From assembly GCA_910585275.1 (NCBI GenBank), contig CAJUCW010000002.1, positions 95,287 through 159,286 on the forward strand: 64,000 nucleotides of DNA, given 5' to 3'. Under the pieces are notes generated by a model, which did not search any database, was not told the DNA's origin, and saw only the letters and a program-made list of their open reading frames with translations. This DNA is from an uncultured Muribaculaceae bacterium (GTDB lineage Bacteria > Bacteroidota > Bacteroidia > Bacteroidales > Muribaculaceae). The position numbers and the translations under genes were made by a program. Numbering within the stretch: position 1 is the stretch's first letter; every line of letters begins with the position of its first letter. Positions 39,655 through 49,345 of this stretch are shown here, one piece after another.

Positions 39655-42645
39655 TTAGAAATCAACCTGCACTCCGAGAATGAATTGGCGGATAGACGGG
39701 AAGTAGGTGCGCGAGCCCTGTCCGCCCGGTGTCAGACCGTTCACCTGATAGGAAGAAGGATCGACGCCGCTGAACTTGGTGAGGGTGAATACGTTTTTCA
39801 CTGTTCCGTAGAAACGGATTTTGTCGAGGAACCGCGTCTGCTGGAGGTTGAGCGTATAGCCGAGAGTAATCTGGTCGAGCTTGAAATAGTCGCCGCGCTC
39901 CAGGAAATAGTCTGTAACGGCGTGGGGCGACGTGGGGCTTATCGCAAAGTTCTTGCCGTATGCTTTTTTGAGCATGTTGCCGGTGAATTTGCGGGTGCCG
40001 TAGTAGAAATCGTGGATGTTGAAGATGTCGAATCCGAAGGCGCCCGTAAAGAATAGGCTCAGGTCGAAGTTGCGGTAGCGGAAGTTGTGGGTGGTTGACA
40101 TCGTGAACTTCGGCATGCCGTTGCCCACTTTCTGCCTGTCGGCTTCCGATGCCTGGCTGGCATTGATGATGTCACCGTCTTTGTCATAGACGAGCCATTC
40201 GCCGTCTTCGTTGATGCCCGCATATTTCCACATGAAGAAGTTGCCTACGCTTTCCCCTTTTTCGATTCTCTGGAGATTATAGAAGGGGTAGGGGTCTTCC
40301 GTGCCGCAGACGTTGTAGTAATCCTGTCCCACATATTCCGAATTGCTGAAATCAACGAATTTGTTGCTCATTGTGGTTCCTACTACGCTGAAATTGTAGT
40401 CGAAGTCTTTTGTCTGGACGGCGTTGAATCCGAGGTCGAATTCGAAGCCCTGGTTTTTCATCGTTCCGACATTGACGAAGGTCTCGTCGTGGAGGTAGGG
40501 AGGCACCGACACTTTATAGTTGCCGAGAAGGTCCTGTGTGCGTCGGTTGAAATAGTTGAGCGAACCGTAGAAGCGGTTGTCAAACATCGAGAAGTCGATG
40601 CCTACGTTCCAGTTCTTTGCTTTCTCCCAACGGAGGTCGGGGTTTACGTTCTTGGCCGGCCCCCACACCTGGGTGAATTTGCCGTTGATGAGGTAATAGC
40701 CGAAGCCTGTCATCGTGTTGAGCGACATGTAGCTTGAGAAGTCCTGGTTTCCGGTCTCGCCGTAGTCGCCACGGATTTTAAGGTCGTTGAGCCATCCTTC
40801 GGTGGCTTCCATGAAATGCTCTTTGCTTATGCGCCATCCGGCGGAGAAGGCCGGGAAATTACCCCATTTGTTGTTGGCTCCGAATTTTGAGGAGCCTTCG
40901 TGGCGAAGCGACGCGGTGACGAGATACTTGCTGTCCCAGTCATAGCTTACACGCCCGAAGAACGATATGAGTTTGGCGTCGTTCTTATAGCTCGACATTC
41001 CCACTTCGCCCTCGTCTTTGGCATATTCGCCTGTGCCGATATTGTCGGCGTGGAGTCCGTCGTTGGGGAAGTCTTTATTGCTGGCGCTGAATCCTTCGTA
41101 TTGCGAATATTGGTAGGAATAACCCACCATGGCCTTTATGTTGTTCTTCCCGAAACGGGCCGTGAAATTGGTGAGCCATTCCACTATATATTGCCTTTCC
41201 TTGGAATAGCTGCGGCTTGCTTCACCTTCACGCCCTGCGTTGATGGCCTGGGTGCTTGTGGAGGGACGGAACCAGGTGTTGTTGTTGTCATACTGGTGGT
41301 CGGCAAACATCACCTGGGTGTTGAGTGTGAAGGGGCTGTTTTCACTTTTTGCAAAAAGCGGGAGGAGGTTGAGCTTAAGGGTGGCGTCCCAGTCGAGAAG
41401 TTTTGTGTCGCCTTGGTCTGTCTCGAGTTTCTGCGACTCGACGGGGTTGTAACCCACCACCTGTCCTTGGAAGTTATAATAGCGTGTCGGATTCTCCGGG
41501 TCCATAAGAGGTGTGGTCGGGTTGGCCTCTATGGCATTTTTGAAAACACCCCAGTCTGCCTGGTTGCGATAGATTATGCGTGGGGCGATGTTGAGGTTGA
41601 TGTTGAAAAGGCCTCCTTTGGTTGTATGGTTCACGGCCGCGCGTCCGCCGTATTCCTCGCGTTTCGAACGGAGGTCAACGCCGTGTCGGTAGCGGTAGTC
41701 GAGGCTCACACGGTAGCTCGTCCTTTCATTGCCGCCGCTGAGGCTCACTGCATGTTGCTGTGCGAAGCCTGTGCGGCTCACTCCGTCGAGCCAGTCGTAG
41801 TTGCCGCCGAGGTCGGCTCCGGTGTCGCCCCAGCCGAGACGCACGTCGCGATAATCCTGGGCGCTCATCATGTCGAGCTCTTTGTTGATTACGTCCCACG
41901 ACACGCTTCCGTTGTAGGTGGTGTGGACGTTTCCATCTTTCGAACCTTTTTTGGTGGTGACGAGAATAACGCCGTTGGAGCCTCGTGTGCCGTAGATGGC
42001 CGATGCCGCTCCGTCTTTAAGGATATCGAAAGAGGCGATGTCGTTGGGGTTGATGTTGGTGAGGTTGCCGCCGGGCACTCCGTCAATCACGATGAGCGGG
42101 CCGAGGCCGGCCGAACGGGAGGAGACACCGCGAATCTGGATGCTGGCACCGTTGTTGGGGTCGCCTGCGCCGGTGTTGGTGATTGACACTCCCGGCACTT
42201 TTCCTTGAATCATCATCGAGGGGTCCATGGCGGTGACGTTGAGGAAGTCTTTTTCGCTGACGTGCGAGATTGCCGATGTCAGCTCTTTCTTGTCCATCGT
42301 GCCGTAGCCTATCACTACAACTTCATTGAGCACCTGATTGTCGGCCTTGAGTTCGATTTTGATGTCGGTGCGTCCGTTGACTTTGACATCGGCAGCAATG
42401 TAGCCTACGTATGAAACCGTCAGGGTGGCGTTGGAGTTGACGTTGTTTAAAACGAAATTTCCATCGATGTCGGTCACGGTTCCCTGTTGCGAACCTTTCA
42501 CTGCCACGGTCGCGCCTATGAGAGGCTCGCCCGATCCGGCTTCCGTGACGGAGCCTTTGATATTCAGTGTCTGTCCGTAAGCCTGCAGACAGAACATGAA
42601 TACGAGCATGAACAGTGAAGAGAGTTTCTTCATGGATGTGTTCAT
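39655..42645 (-). CDS. SusC-like TonB-dependent outer-membrane transporter
   Basis: 996 residues. Signal peptide (SLFMLVFMFCLQAYGQ), carboxypeptidase-like regulatory domain (IKGSVTEAGSGEPLIGATVA), TonB-box-like EVVVIGYGTMDKKEL, plug with GPLIVIDGVPGGN and SAIYGTRGSNGVILVTTKKG, beta-barrel ending FILGVQVDF. Imports oligosaccharides with the SusD encoded next. With a SusE-like protein, a GH97 and a GH-D enzyme the cargo is probably an alpha-glucan. First structural gene of the locus; leader of about 430 nt if the -7 box at 43086 is used. Confidence 0.94.
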   Translation of the reverse strand: MNTSMKKLSSLFMLVFMFCLQAYGQTLNIKGSVTEAGSGEPLIGATVAVKGSQQGTVTDIDGNFVLNNVNSNATLTVSYVGYIAADVKVNGRTDIKIELKADNQVLNEVVVIGYGTMDKKELTSAISHVSEKDFLNVTAMDPSMMIQGKVPGVSITNTGAGDPNNGASIQIRGVSSRSAGLGPLIVIDGVPGGNLTNINPNDIASFDILKDGAASAIYGTRGSNGVILVTTKKGSKDGNVHTTYNGSVSWDVINKELDMMSAQDYRDVRLGWGDTGADLGGNYDWLDGVSRTGFAQQHAVSLSGGNERTSYRVSLDYRYRHGVDLRSKREEYGGRAAVNHTTKGGLFNINLNIAPRIIYRNQADWGVFKNAIEANPTTPLMDPENPTRYYNFQGQVVGYNPVESQKLETDQGDTKLLDWDATLKLNLLPLFAKSENSPFTLNTQVMFADHQYDNNNTWFRPSTSTQAINAGREGEASRSYSKERQYIVEWLTNFTARFGKNNIKAMVGYSYQYSQYEGFSASNKDFPNDGLHADNIGTGEYAKDEGEVGMSSYKNDAKLISFFGRVSYDWDSKYLVTASLRHEGSSKFGANNKWGNFPAFSAGWRISKEHFMEATEGWLNDLKIRGDYGETGNQDFSSYMSLNTMTGFGYYLINGKFTQVWGPAKNVNPDLRWEKAKNWNVGIDFSMFDNRFYGSLNYFNRRTQDLLGNYKVSVPPYLHDETFVNVGTMKNQGFEFDLGFNAVQTKDFDYNFSVVGTTMSNKFVDFSNSEYVGQDYYNVCGTEDPYPFYNLQRIEKGESVGNFFMWKYAGINEDGEWLVYDKDGDIINASQASEADRQKVGNGMPKFTMSTTHNFRYRNFDLSLFFTGAFGFDIFNIHDFYYGTRKFTGNMLKKAYGKNFAISPTSPHAVTDYFLERGDYFKLDQITLGYTLNLQQTRFLDKIRFYGTVKNVFTLTKFSGVDPSSYQVNGLTPGGQGSRTYFPSIRQFILGVQVDF

Positions 42646-42720
42646 AAGTTAGTTTTTTAGTTGTTATTATTGATTGTTTGTTAATTATCGGGGCAATAAA
42701 ATTTGTGAATCCTCTATGTA

Positions 42721-42815
42721 GGGACATGCCTTTGGCATGTTTGCTTCTGTGGGGGCGTGGCATGCTGTTTGCTTCCATAAAGCGTCTTCGGCATGTTGAT
42801 GCGCCTGAATGCACA
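42721..42815. repeat. dispersed ATGCC-TTNGGCAT palindrome, two degenerate copies
   Basis: GGGACATGCCTTTGGCATGTTTG (42721-42743) is nearly the same as 14745-14767. A second, CGTCTTCGGCATGTTGATG followed by CTGAATGCACA (42783-42814), matches the units at 44950 and 61638. Both lie in the susC leader region. Confidence 0.6.
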
Positions 42816-42825
42816 TTTTTTTTAA

Positions 42826-43031
42826 TGAAGTTGTTTAAACTTTTTTCTTTTTCAAGATTTCGTCAGATTTTCGAGTCGATTTTGAAACTTGAAGAGGGAG
42901 TTTAGCGGGCTAAACGAACGATGAAAGTTTTAAAAGCGACCGAAAAGATGGCGGAAGATTGGAAAAGAGGTCTTTTTAACGTAAAAAGCCTTAAGAAAAT
43001 TAATCACCGTAAAAAAGTTTAAACAACTTCA
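42826..43031. mobile_element. 206-bp element with perfect 21-bp terminal inverted repeats (MITE-like)
   Basis: Left end TGAAGTTGTTTAAACTTTTT-T (42826-42846) is the exact reverse complement of the right end (43011-43031). The inside has no ORF of note. No clear target duplication flanks it. A single further end (AAGTTTAAACGACTTCA, one mismatch) is at 49649-49665. It lies between the susR-like and susC genes, so it may also carry a regulatory site. A miniature transposable element is the best reading; an operator pair is the alternative. Confidence 0.55.
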
Positions 43032-43085
43032 ATGTCGGCTGTATATCCGCTCCTCTGAGGGACACGCTCTTTTGAAGAACTGTTG

Positions 43086-43093
43086 CAAATTTA
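43086..43093 (-). promoter_or_regulatory. possible -7 box for the glucan-locus operon
   Basis: TAAATTTG on the minus strand. No good -33 box is found at the expected distance, which would fit a regulator-dependent promoter. Transcription would cross the inverted-repeat element before susC. Confidence 0.35.
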
Positions 43094-43238
43094 ATTCAAC
43101 TTTTGTTATATTGGTTGTCTTGTAAAATATATTAAGGTTATTAAAATTGTTTTGTATTGGTTAATAGTGTGATAACTTAATTTTTGAATGCTTTAATTAA
43201 GATTTGGTAATATGAATTTCAAAGATTTTAAGGGCTTT

Positions 43239-44903
43239 TCAAGGCTTGGGTATGGCTTTCACAAGCTTCTCGAAGTCGAGTTTGCCGACATTGCTCTTGG
43301 CTTTGAGCTTGGCTTTATACACATAGACCGTATTGACCGACAATCCGAGATATTGCGCTATGTCTGCAGGGCTGTCTATGCCAAGTCTCATCAATGCGAA
43401 TATTCTGATTTCGGTGGGCAGTTTGTCGCCGTCGAGCGTTATCTGTTCGTCAGGGTTCAGAAGTTTGTTGAGTTCGTCGATGAAGTTGGGGAAGAGTTTC
43501 ATGAAAACGCTGTCGAAGCTGGCATACATCCGGGCATGTTCGCGTCTGACCCCCATGTCGCTTAAAAGGTTTTCGACGTCGGCATATTTTTTACCTTTAA
43601 GTTTCATCAACGCTTTCTTACTTTTTTCTTCCACTTCGTTGACGAAATCGTTTTTGCTGTATAACGATTCGATTATATATTGGTCTTTGATTTCGTCTGC
43701 TTCTTTCAGCCTGGTGTTAACCTCTTCCAAGGCTATGTTGGTTTCTTCCAGCTCGGTGTTCACTTTCGCCAAAGCTTCGTTGGCATCTTTCAGTTCGGCA
43801 TTCTTCTTATTTATTTCCTCGTGGCTTTCCGTCAGGCACTTGTTGCGTGTCCTGAGTTTGAAAAACAGGTAGAGCACAATGGTCAGCATGACGGCGAAAA
43901 CGGAAAGCGAGATTATCAATAACAATCTTTGGGAACTCAGTTTGTTATGGCGGGCCGATTCGATTACGGGCATCACGCTGTTGATTTCCACTTTCCGCAG
44001 ACGGCTGTTGTAGGCTTGTGCATCGTCTGAAGCTATGTTTATATATCGGCTGGCACGCTCCACGTCGCCCTTTTTAAGCATGAGCGTAGCGAGGTCTTTG
44101 GCTGCCGTGGTCTCTTTTGTGTTGGATCGGAGGTCGTAGATGGCGGAGAGGGCGAGGTAATAAATGGCGGAATCGTCTTTCTCGTGCCAGGCGTATGAAC
44201 GCCCTATTGTGGAACAGTTGATGGCTTTCTGGTGAAGGTCAAGATTGAATCTCTCTAATATCTGCTTGCAGGCGGATAACCCTTTGAGCCCTGCGTAAGC
44301 CGGAATCCTGTCGCGTTCGAGAAGTGCCACCGCATAGTCGTAACTGTCTTTGTCGGCGATAGAGAGGACGCTGTCGTAGCACAACGTGCGCATGCTCTTG
44401 TATTTTTCAAGAAGGTCGCCCGTGCCATCTACATACGACTCCATATTCTGGAGAAGCTTGGCTGCGCTCAGGTAATAGTCTATCCGCTCCTGGCGAGGGA
44501 GGTATTGAGGCTGCATATTTTCCATTACGTCCATACCTTCGTTGAAAAATCCTACCGAAGAAAAACAGTTGAGGAGCGCGGCGCGGGCTTGCATTTTCAT
44601 TTCTCGTTCGTCGAAGCGGTCAGCAAGGTTCTCCATGCGGCGGGCATAGACGTAGGCCGAATCATACTGATAATATAGATACTCGGAATATAGCGATTTA
44701 TAGGTTTTGAATCTTGAGTGTTCGTTATCGGTTTCCGCCGATGTCTTGCGCAGTTTGTCGATTATGCTTTCTTTTTCGGGAAGATAAGTTGTGGGCGCCA
44801 CTTCTATTTCATGGTCAAGCACTCTCAACACGGAGTCTATGGCGTCGGCCTTCGCATTGAAAGCTAATGACAGTAGAATTGCAAATATAATCGTGCGTAT
44901 CAT
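43239..44903 (-). CDS. membrane-spanning transcriptional regulator, SusR-like architecture
   Basis: 554 residues. Signal sequence or first TM (1-19), a periplasmic helical TPR-like region (~20-320), a TM helix at ~325-347 (LLLIISLSVFAVMLTIVLYLFF), a cytoplasmic coiled coil (~350-410: ELKDANEALAKVNTELEETN), and a C-terminal HTH (~505-545: MRLGIDSPADIAQYLGLSVN). This one-component layout, a periplasmic sensor joined through the membrane to a DNA-binding end, is that of SusR, which senses maltose and switches on the starch locus. Position just upstream of this alpha-glucan operon supports the same job. The exact family name (possibly DUF6377) is uncertain. Confidence 0.75.
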   Translation of the reverse strand: MIRTIIFAILLSLAFNAKADAIDSVLRVLDHEIEVAPTTYLPEKESIIDKLRKTSAETDNEHSRFKTYKSLYSEYLYYQYDSAYVYARRMENLADRFDEREMKMQARAALLNCFSSVGFFNEGMDVMENMQPQYLPRQERIDYYLSAAKLLQNMESYVDGTGDLLEKYKSMRTLCYDSVLSIADKDSYDYAVALLERDRIPAYAGLKGLSACKQILERFNLDLHQKAINCSTIGRSYAWHEKDDSAIYYLALSAIYDLRSNTKETTAAKDLATLMLKKGDVERASRYINIASDDAQAYNSRLRKVEINSVMPVIESARHNKLSSQRLLLIISLSVFAVMLTIVLYLFFKLRTRNKCLTESHEEINKKNAELKDANEALAKVNTELEETNIALEEVNTRLKEADEIKDQYIIESLYSKNDFVNEVEEKSKKALMKLKGKKYADVENLLSDMGVRREHARMYASFDSVFMKLFPNFIDELNKLLNPDEQITLDGDKLPTEIRIFALMRLGIDSPADIAQYLGLSVNTVYVYKAKLKAKSNVGKLDFEKLVKAIPKP

Positions 44904-44949
44904 TTCTGGTCGGTTGAGGTTTTTATGGCTTCATTGGTTGACGTATCGA

Positions 44950-45009
44950 CACGCCTTCGGCATGGTTGAATGCACAAAAGTGAAATGCACAAATATTTTG
45001 TGCGTTGTC
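44950..45009. repeat. dispersed palindrome unit with GAATGCACA tail
   Basis: CACGCCTTCGGCATGGTTGAATGCACA followed by GCACAAA-tat-TTTGTGC (44987-45003) and GTTGTC. The same order of parts occurs at 61638-61701. It lies in the leader of the SusR-like gene. Confidence 0.6.
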
Positions 45010-45019
45010 AATAATAATG

Positions 45020-45051
45020 CAAATTTAGAAAAGATTTGGCTTACATGCAAC
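45020..45051 (-). promoter_or_regulatory. promoter of the SusR-like gene
   Basis: Minus strand GTTG (45048-45051), 20 bases, TAAATTTG (45020-45027). Good match to the Bacteroidetes consensus. The leader of ~110 nt contains the palindrome unit at 44950-45009. Confidence 0.65.
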
Positions 45052-45069
45052 TTTTTACGCCGTATTGCT

Positions 45070-46425
45070 TCACTTCATTTTCATAGCTATGATATAAACC
45101 GGACGATATGTAAGATGCGTGGGAATGGTTTTCAGCAGCGTGCCGAGGTTGGCGGCATGATTTGTAGAACCTCCCACTCCGGTGTCTTTGATATGTTTGA
45201 TTACGTCGCGTGCCGACCGGAATTCGAGAACTAAATCGTCACTTTCAGTGACGACTTCGCAGTATCCGATCGAAAGCAACATATCCTTTATGTCGTCTTC
45301 TTTACGATAAACGAGTCCGTAAGGATTTGCAACTGACAGTTCTGCAAGGTTTCCGGGTAAAAAACTGGAACATGCCAGCACCCCTCCCGGGTTGAGGAGT
45401 TTAAAAGCGTTGTTGAAAAATCTTCGTGGATTGACAAACCATTGTATCGCCGAAGCCGAAACGATTGCGTCGTAGGCGCATTCCCGTTCTGCAGCCTCTT
45501 TTTCCATCCATTCTTCGGCATCCGCTATGTGGTATGTCTCCCGAAGGGCGGCTTTATATTCGGGCAGGGGGTAGAGGTCGATATAATCTATTCCGGCGGG
45601 GTTGAATCTTTCTGAAAACAGGTAGGTGAAGAGTCCGCTTCCGGGGCCTATTTCAAGTGCGTCCTCAATCTTTTTGCAGGGCATGAAATCCAGAAGGCGG
45701 CTCGCTATGTTTTTCTGGGCGTCGGCATTGCCGTCGTATGTGGCAAGGGCACGTTTGAAGCGTTCACCAACCTTTGTGCGGGCTGGCACAGCTCCTTTCA
45801 CCACTTGGAAAAGGTCGAGATAATGCGGGGCGTCGAGATGCTTTATTTCCGGACGGCATGGATGTGATTCCCAGGCGCGGCTCTGGTTGGCGGCCGGGAA
45901 TATGGCATCGTTGTCCGAAATATACACCCGGTGCCATTTCCCTTGCTTTCCGTTTGAAAGGGAATGGCGGCGTATCTCCGCTAATTGCTCTTTCAGTTCT
46001 CCAATCGGAATTGCCGTCAGTTTCTCTTTTATATCTACGAAGGCTTCCCCTGCCATTCGGCGGCGGAATTTCATGAGGTTCCGCTCGTTGAGCGATTGTT
46101 CGGTGCCGTCATAGATTGCTTCCGGAATGCCGAGGTTGTCGTCGGCCGGATGTTCGGTGCCGTTGACGGCTATCGCCATTGAAATCTTTTCGAAAGGGAT
46201 GGTGGCTGCTGCGGCATACACTCCGAGCGACCAAGCGAAAAGGCAGACCGTGTGGTAGCGGTCAAGTATGTGATGCGGGAAATCGAGTTGCGAATAGTCA
46301 TATGCAACCATTGTGTCGTAGCCCGGCACCGAGATATGGGAATAGAACGAGGCGTCGGTGCCCCATCCGGCAAAAATCAATATGAGCCGCGAGGCCCCGG
46401 AGTCTGTGGTCAGTTCACATCTCAT
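45070..46425 (-). CDS. fused pimeloyl-ACP methyl ester esterase / malonyl-ACP O-methyltransferase (BioG-BioC)
   Basis: 451 residues. Residues 1-~215 are a BioG-type (DUF452) alpha/beta hydrolase: LIFAGWGTD oxyanion region and nucleophile Ser66 in LFAWSLGVY. Residues ~225-451 are a BioC-type SAM methyltransferase: ALEIGPGSGLFTYLF, ASAIQWF and LNPGGVLACSSF. BioC methylates malonyl-ACP to start pimeloyl-chain building on the fatty-acid system; BioG removes the methyl at the end. One chain therefore opens and closes the pimelate module. It is the last gene of the operon and overlaps bioF by four bases (ATGA). Confidence 0.88.
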   Translation of the reverse strand: MRCELTTDSGASRLILIFAGWGTDASFYSHISVPGYDTMVAYDYSQLDFPHHILDRYHTVCLFAWSLGVYAAAATIPFEKISMAIAVNGTEHPADDNLGIPEAIYDGTEQSLNERNLMKFRRRMAGEAFVDIKEKLTAIPIGELKEQLAEIRRHSLSNGKQGKWHRVYISDNDAIFPAANQSRAWESHPCRPEIKHLDAPHYLDLFQVVKGAVPARTKVGERFKRALATYDGNADAQKNIASRLLDFMPCKKIEDALEIGPGSGLFTYLFSERFNPAGIDYIDLYPLPEYKAALRETYHIADAEEWMEKEAAERECAYDAIVSASAIQWFVNPRRFFNNAFKLLNPGGVLACSSFLPGNLAELSVANPYGLVYRKEDDIKDMLLSIGYCEVVTESDDLVLEFRSARDVIKHIKDTGVGGSTNHAANLGTLLKTIPTHLTYRPVYIIAMKMK

Positions 46426-47555
46426 ATCTCGTTTCTGATGCTTTTTAATAAATCGAGTGTCGGCCGGAGCATTTCCGGTGTCATGGCGGCCCCGAGTGAA
46501 AAACGTATGCGTTCTCCTCCGGGAGGCACGGTGGGGCGGCGGATAGGAAGTGCTATTATCCCTGCCTCACGTAGCCGGGAGGCGATGGCAAGCGCTTTCG
46601 CGGCGTCGCCGGTAAGATAGGGTATAATCTGAGAGTCGGAACCGGTGGGGTTCCCCGAGATGTGGGCTATATTGTCGGAAAAATAACGCGATAAAGTGGC
46701 GAGGTTTTTCCTTTCTTCCGTCATGCCTGTGATTTTTTCTACCATAAGGCGGGTCCATGCCATGTTGACGGGGGGTAGGGCGGTGGAAAATATGAATGGA
46801 CGGGCCGTGTTGACAAGGAGCGATTTCAATTCATCGGAACAAACGGCGAAGGCTCCTGATGAAGCGGCCGCTTTTCCGAACGTGCCTATCAGCAGGTCTA
46901 TCTCGTTGATAAGATTTAGTTCTTCGGCAAGACCGAGCCCTTTATTTCCTCTCACTCCGAAGGCATGCGCTTCGTCAACGTAAAGCATGGTCTCGGGATA
47001 CTCCTTCCTGATGGCTACGAGGTCGTCAAGGGGTGCGGTGTCGCCGTCCATGCTGTAGATTGATTCCACCACAATCACAATCCTTTCATGATTCCCGCTT
47101 TCTTTTTCAAGGATTCTCCGGAGCTTGGCCATGTCGTTGTGGGGGAAACGCTTGAATTCGCTTCCCGCTATCCGCAGGCCATCCACTACGGAGGCGTGGA
47201 TGAGTTTGTCGCAGAGAATCAGCGTCGAGGGGAGTGATAATGCTCCTATGCACCCAACGTTGGCATGATAGCCGGAGTTGAAGAGAAGCGCCGGCTTGCC
47301 GTAAAGGGTCGAGAGATATTCTTCAAGTTCGTTGTGGTGTTTCTGTTTTGTGGAGAGCAGGCGGGAGGCGGAAGAAGAGAACGATGCGTCGGAAAAACGG
47401 TCGAGAAACTCTTCGCGGAATTCGTCGCAACGTTGTGCGAGCGACAGATAGTCGTTCGACGACAGGTCGAGCATCCTTTCCCCGGCTTCGGATGGGATGG
47501 CCCGCAGTCTGTTCTCTTGGCGTAGCGTCGAGAGGATGTCGCTTATTTTTGGCAT
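46422..47555 (-). CDS. bioF: 8-amino-7-oxononanoate synthase
   Basis: PLP enzyme, 377 residues, joining pimeloyl-ACP/CoA with L-alanine. Fold type I marks: SSNDYLSLA near the N-terminus, [41 protein letters not shown], and [13 protein letters not shown], which holds the PLP-binding Lys in TFGK. C-terminal [16 protein letters not shown] is typical. Overlaps bioA by 13 bp at its start and the fused gene by four at its end. Confidence 0.93.
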   Translation of the reverse strand: MPKISDILSTLRQENRLRAIPSEAGERMLDLSSNDYLSLAQRCDEFREEFLDRFSDASFSSSASRLLSTKQKHHNELEEYLSTLYGKPALLFNSGYHANVGCIGALSLPSTLILCDKLIHASVVDGLRIAGSEFKRFPHNDMAKLRRILEKESGNHERIVIVVESIYSMDGDTAPLDDLVAIRKEYPETMLYVDEAHAFGVRGNKGLGLAEELNLINEIDLLIGTFGKAAASSGAFAVCSDELKSLLVNTARPFIFSTALPPVNMAWTRLMVEKITGMTEERKNLATLSRYFSDNIAHISGNPTGSDSQIIPYLTGDAAKALAIASRLREAGIIALPIRRPTVPPGGERIRFSLGAAMTPEMLRPTLDLLKSIRNEI

Positions 47556-48877
47556 GGCATTTCTTTTACCAGTTTTACGAGTGCGTCACAAAGCTTTTCC
47601 ACCTGGCTGTCGCTGACGGCAAGATACGGCGGCATTATATAGCAGTTATGGCCGAACGGACGTATCCACACCCCTTCTTTCACGCAACGTTGCTGGAATT
47701 CGCCGCAATCTACATATTGCTCCACCTCGATTACTCCTATTCCTCCTAACACCCTCACTTCGCGGACGTTGGCGAATTCTTTTGCCGGGGCGAGGCGCCG
47801 CTGCATTATTTCTTCAATACGCGCTATGCGCTCCTGCCAGGGTGATTCCAGAAGCAGGTTTATCGATTCGAGCGCAACGGCGCATGCGAGAGGGTTTCCC
47901 ATGAATGTGGGGCCGTGCATCATCACCCCGGCTTCGCCCGACGAAATCATTTCGGCCACCTTCGCCGATGTCGCCACGGCGGAAAATGTCATATATCCAC
48001 CGGTGAGGCATTTGCCGATAAGCATTATGTCGGGTTCCACCCCGGCATGTTCCCATGCGAAGAGTTTGCCTGTGCGCCCGAATCCTGTGGCTATCTCGTC
48101 GAAAATGAGCAGAATCCCTTTTTCGTCGCAGGCGCGGCGCAGTTCCCGGAGATATTGCGGATGGTAAAATCTCATGCCCCCGGCTCCTTGCACTATGGGT
48201 TCGAGGATAACGCCGGCAATCTCCTCTGCGTGTTCGTCAAGGATTTTTTGCATGGGAGCGAACGATGCCGGGTCCCACTCTTCACCGAATTTGCAAGAAG
48301 GTGCGTCGGCGAAATATCTTATGGGTAGGGCCGGACCGAATGCCCCGTGCATACCGGTCACAGGGTCGCATACCGACATGGCGTTCCATGTGTCGCCGTG
48401 GTATCCGCTTCTGACGGTTGCGAAATTGGTGCGTCGGTGGTTGTTCTGGGCCTGCACCGCCATTTTCATCGCCACTTCCGTGGCCACCGACCCTGAATCG
48501 GCATAAAAGATATGGTTCATGGAAGGGGGTAGAATCTCGAGAAGTTTCTTTCCGAGTTCCACCGCCGGGCGATGGGTGAATCCTCCGAACATGACATGGC
48601 TCATCTTCTGGAGCTGTCGCTCAATAGCGGTGTTAAGTCGCGGATGGTTATATCCGTGAATCACACACCACCACGACGACATGCCGTCAATAAGCCGGGT
48701 GCCATCGGAAAGCACAATCTCCGCGCCCTCCGCATGGTCAACCATATAAGTCGGCAACGGATTATGCGTGCCCGTATAAGGATGCCAAAGATGCAGCCTG
48801 TCGAATTCATCATGGAGAGAGTTGTTCATGTCGTCGGTCATACCGTCATGAAGTGTGCCGTTGGTGTTGTCGGTCAT
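47543..48877 (-). CDS. bioA: adenosylmethionine-8-amino-7-oxononanoate aminotransferase
   Basis: PLP aminotransferase that makes DAPA with SAM as amino donor. About 444 residues from the chosen start. Marks: [64 protein letters not shown] and the PLP-Lys region [11 protein letters not shown]. The frame is open to 48928, but a good promoter lies at 48898-48929, so the first usable ATG is 48877 (MTDNTN...). The N-terminus has an apparent 12-residue duplication ([12 protein letters not shown] / [12 protein letters not shown]). First gene of bioA-bioF-bioGC; bioB and bioD are not in this window. Confidence 0.9.
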   Translation of the reverse strand: MTDNTNGTLHDGMTDDMNNSLHDEFDRLHLWHPYTGTHNPLPTYMVDHAEGAEIVLSDGTRLIDGMSSWWCVIHGYNHPRLNTAIERQLQKMSHVMFGGFTHRPAVELGKKLLEILPPSMNHIFYADSGSVATEVAMKMAVQAQNNHRRTNFATVRSGYHGDTWNAMSVCDPVTGMHGAFGPALPIRYFADAPSCKFGEEWDPASFAPMQKILDEHAEEIAGVILEPIVQGAGGMRFYHPQYLRELRRACDEKGILLIFDEIATGFGRTGKLFAWEHAGVEPDIMLIGKCLTGGYMTFSAVATSAKVAEMISSGEAGVMMHGPTFMGNPLACAVALESINLLLESPWQERIARIEEIMQRRLAPAKEFANVREVRVLGGIGVIEVEQYVDCGEFQQRCVKEGVWIRPFGHNCYIMPPYLAVSDSQVEKLCDALVKLVKEMPCQK

Positions 48878-48897
48878 ATCGGATGGAATTAGCCATG

Positions 48898-48929
48898 CGA
48901 AATTACAAAATCCCCTCCATTTATACAAA
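48898..48929 (-). promoter_or_regulatory. promoter of the biotin operon
   Basis: Minus strand TTTG (48926-48929), exactly 20 bases, then TAATTTCG (48898-48905), one base off the consensus. Start site near 48890 leaves about 13 nt before the bioA ATG at 48877. The large palindrome at 48956 lies just upstream and could influence it. Confidence 0.65.
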
Positions 48930-48955
48930 TACTAAAAGAGGGAGAAACATCCCAC

Positions 48956-49006
48956 TTGTCCCATTGTCCCACTGTCCCGCGCTGGGACAGTGGGACAATG
49001 GGACAA
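48956..49006. repeat. large GTCCC palindrome, copy A
   Basis: TTGTCCCATTGTCCCACTGTCCC and its perfect reverse complement meet around a short GCGCT centre: about 23-bp arms. Related palindromes are at 49556 and 58275. It lies upstream of the biotin promoter and has no T-run, so it resembles a REP/BIME-type element rather than a terminator. Confidence 0.85.
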
Positions 49007-49044
49007 AACGGTCCCACTTCAATCCCTCCCAATCCCTTGAAACA

Positions 49045-49074
49045 AATCTTGATTGTGGTGCGTACGAAGTAAGC
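49045..49074. repeat. dispersed intergenic repeat, copy 2
   Basis: AATCTTGATTGTGG ... ACGAAGT.AGC, aligned without gaps to 2965-2994. Intergenic in both places. Confidence 0.5.
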
Positions 49075-49345
49075 ACATCCACGTATTAAAAACTCTTTAA
49101 TATTTTCTGGATTACCTTAGTGTCAAAATAAAATAAAGGAGATTGCTGGAATTGGCAATTTTGCAGGGAATTTTGTGAAGACAAGGACGTTAGACGAGGA
49201 TATACTATATTCCCGTTAGGGCGAGCGTATTATATAAATATGATTGTCATCATATTATAATTTTGATGCTCTTGTTGTATCAAAGGAAAAAAAGAGAAAC
49301 GGTAAAATGTCAAAATAAAAACATAGACATTGAATAGGGTTGTAA
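49075..49345. other. AT-rich intergenic stretch, no gene seen
   Basis: Low-GC sequence clearly different from the flanking biotin genes, with frequent stops in all frames and no hairpin-plus-T terminator. Together with the HTH remnant that follows it looks like decayed mobile DNA. Confidence 0.4.

Noticed and set aside
40900..42186. 428-codon + strand frame opposite susC
   Set aside because: Antisense to a certain SusC gene; composition reflects its third-position GC bias, no recognisable protein features.
42826..43031. Calling the inverted-repeat element a complete insertion sequence
   Set aside because: Too short and no transposase; no target duplication found.
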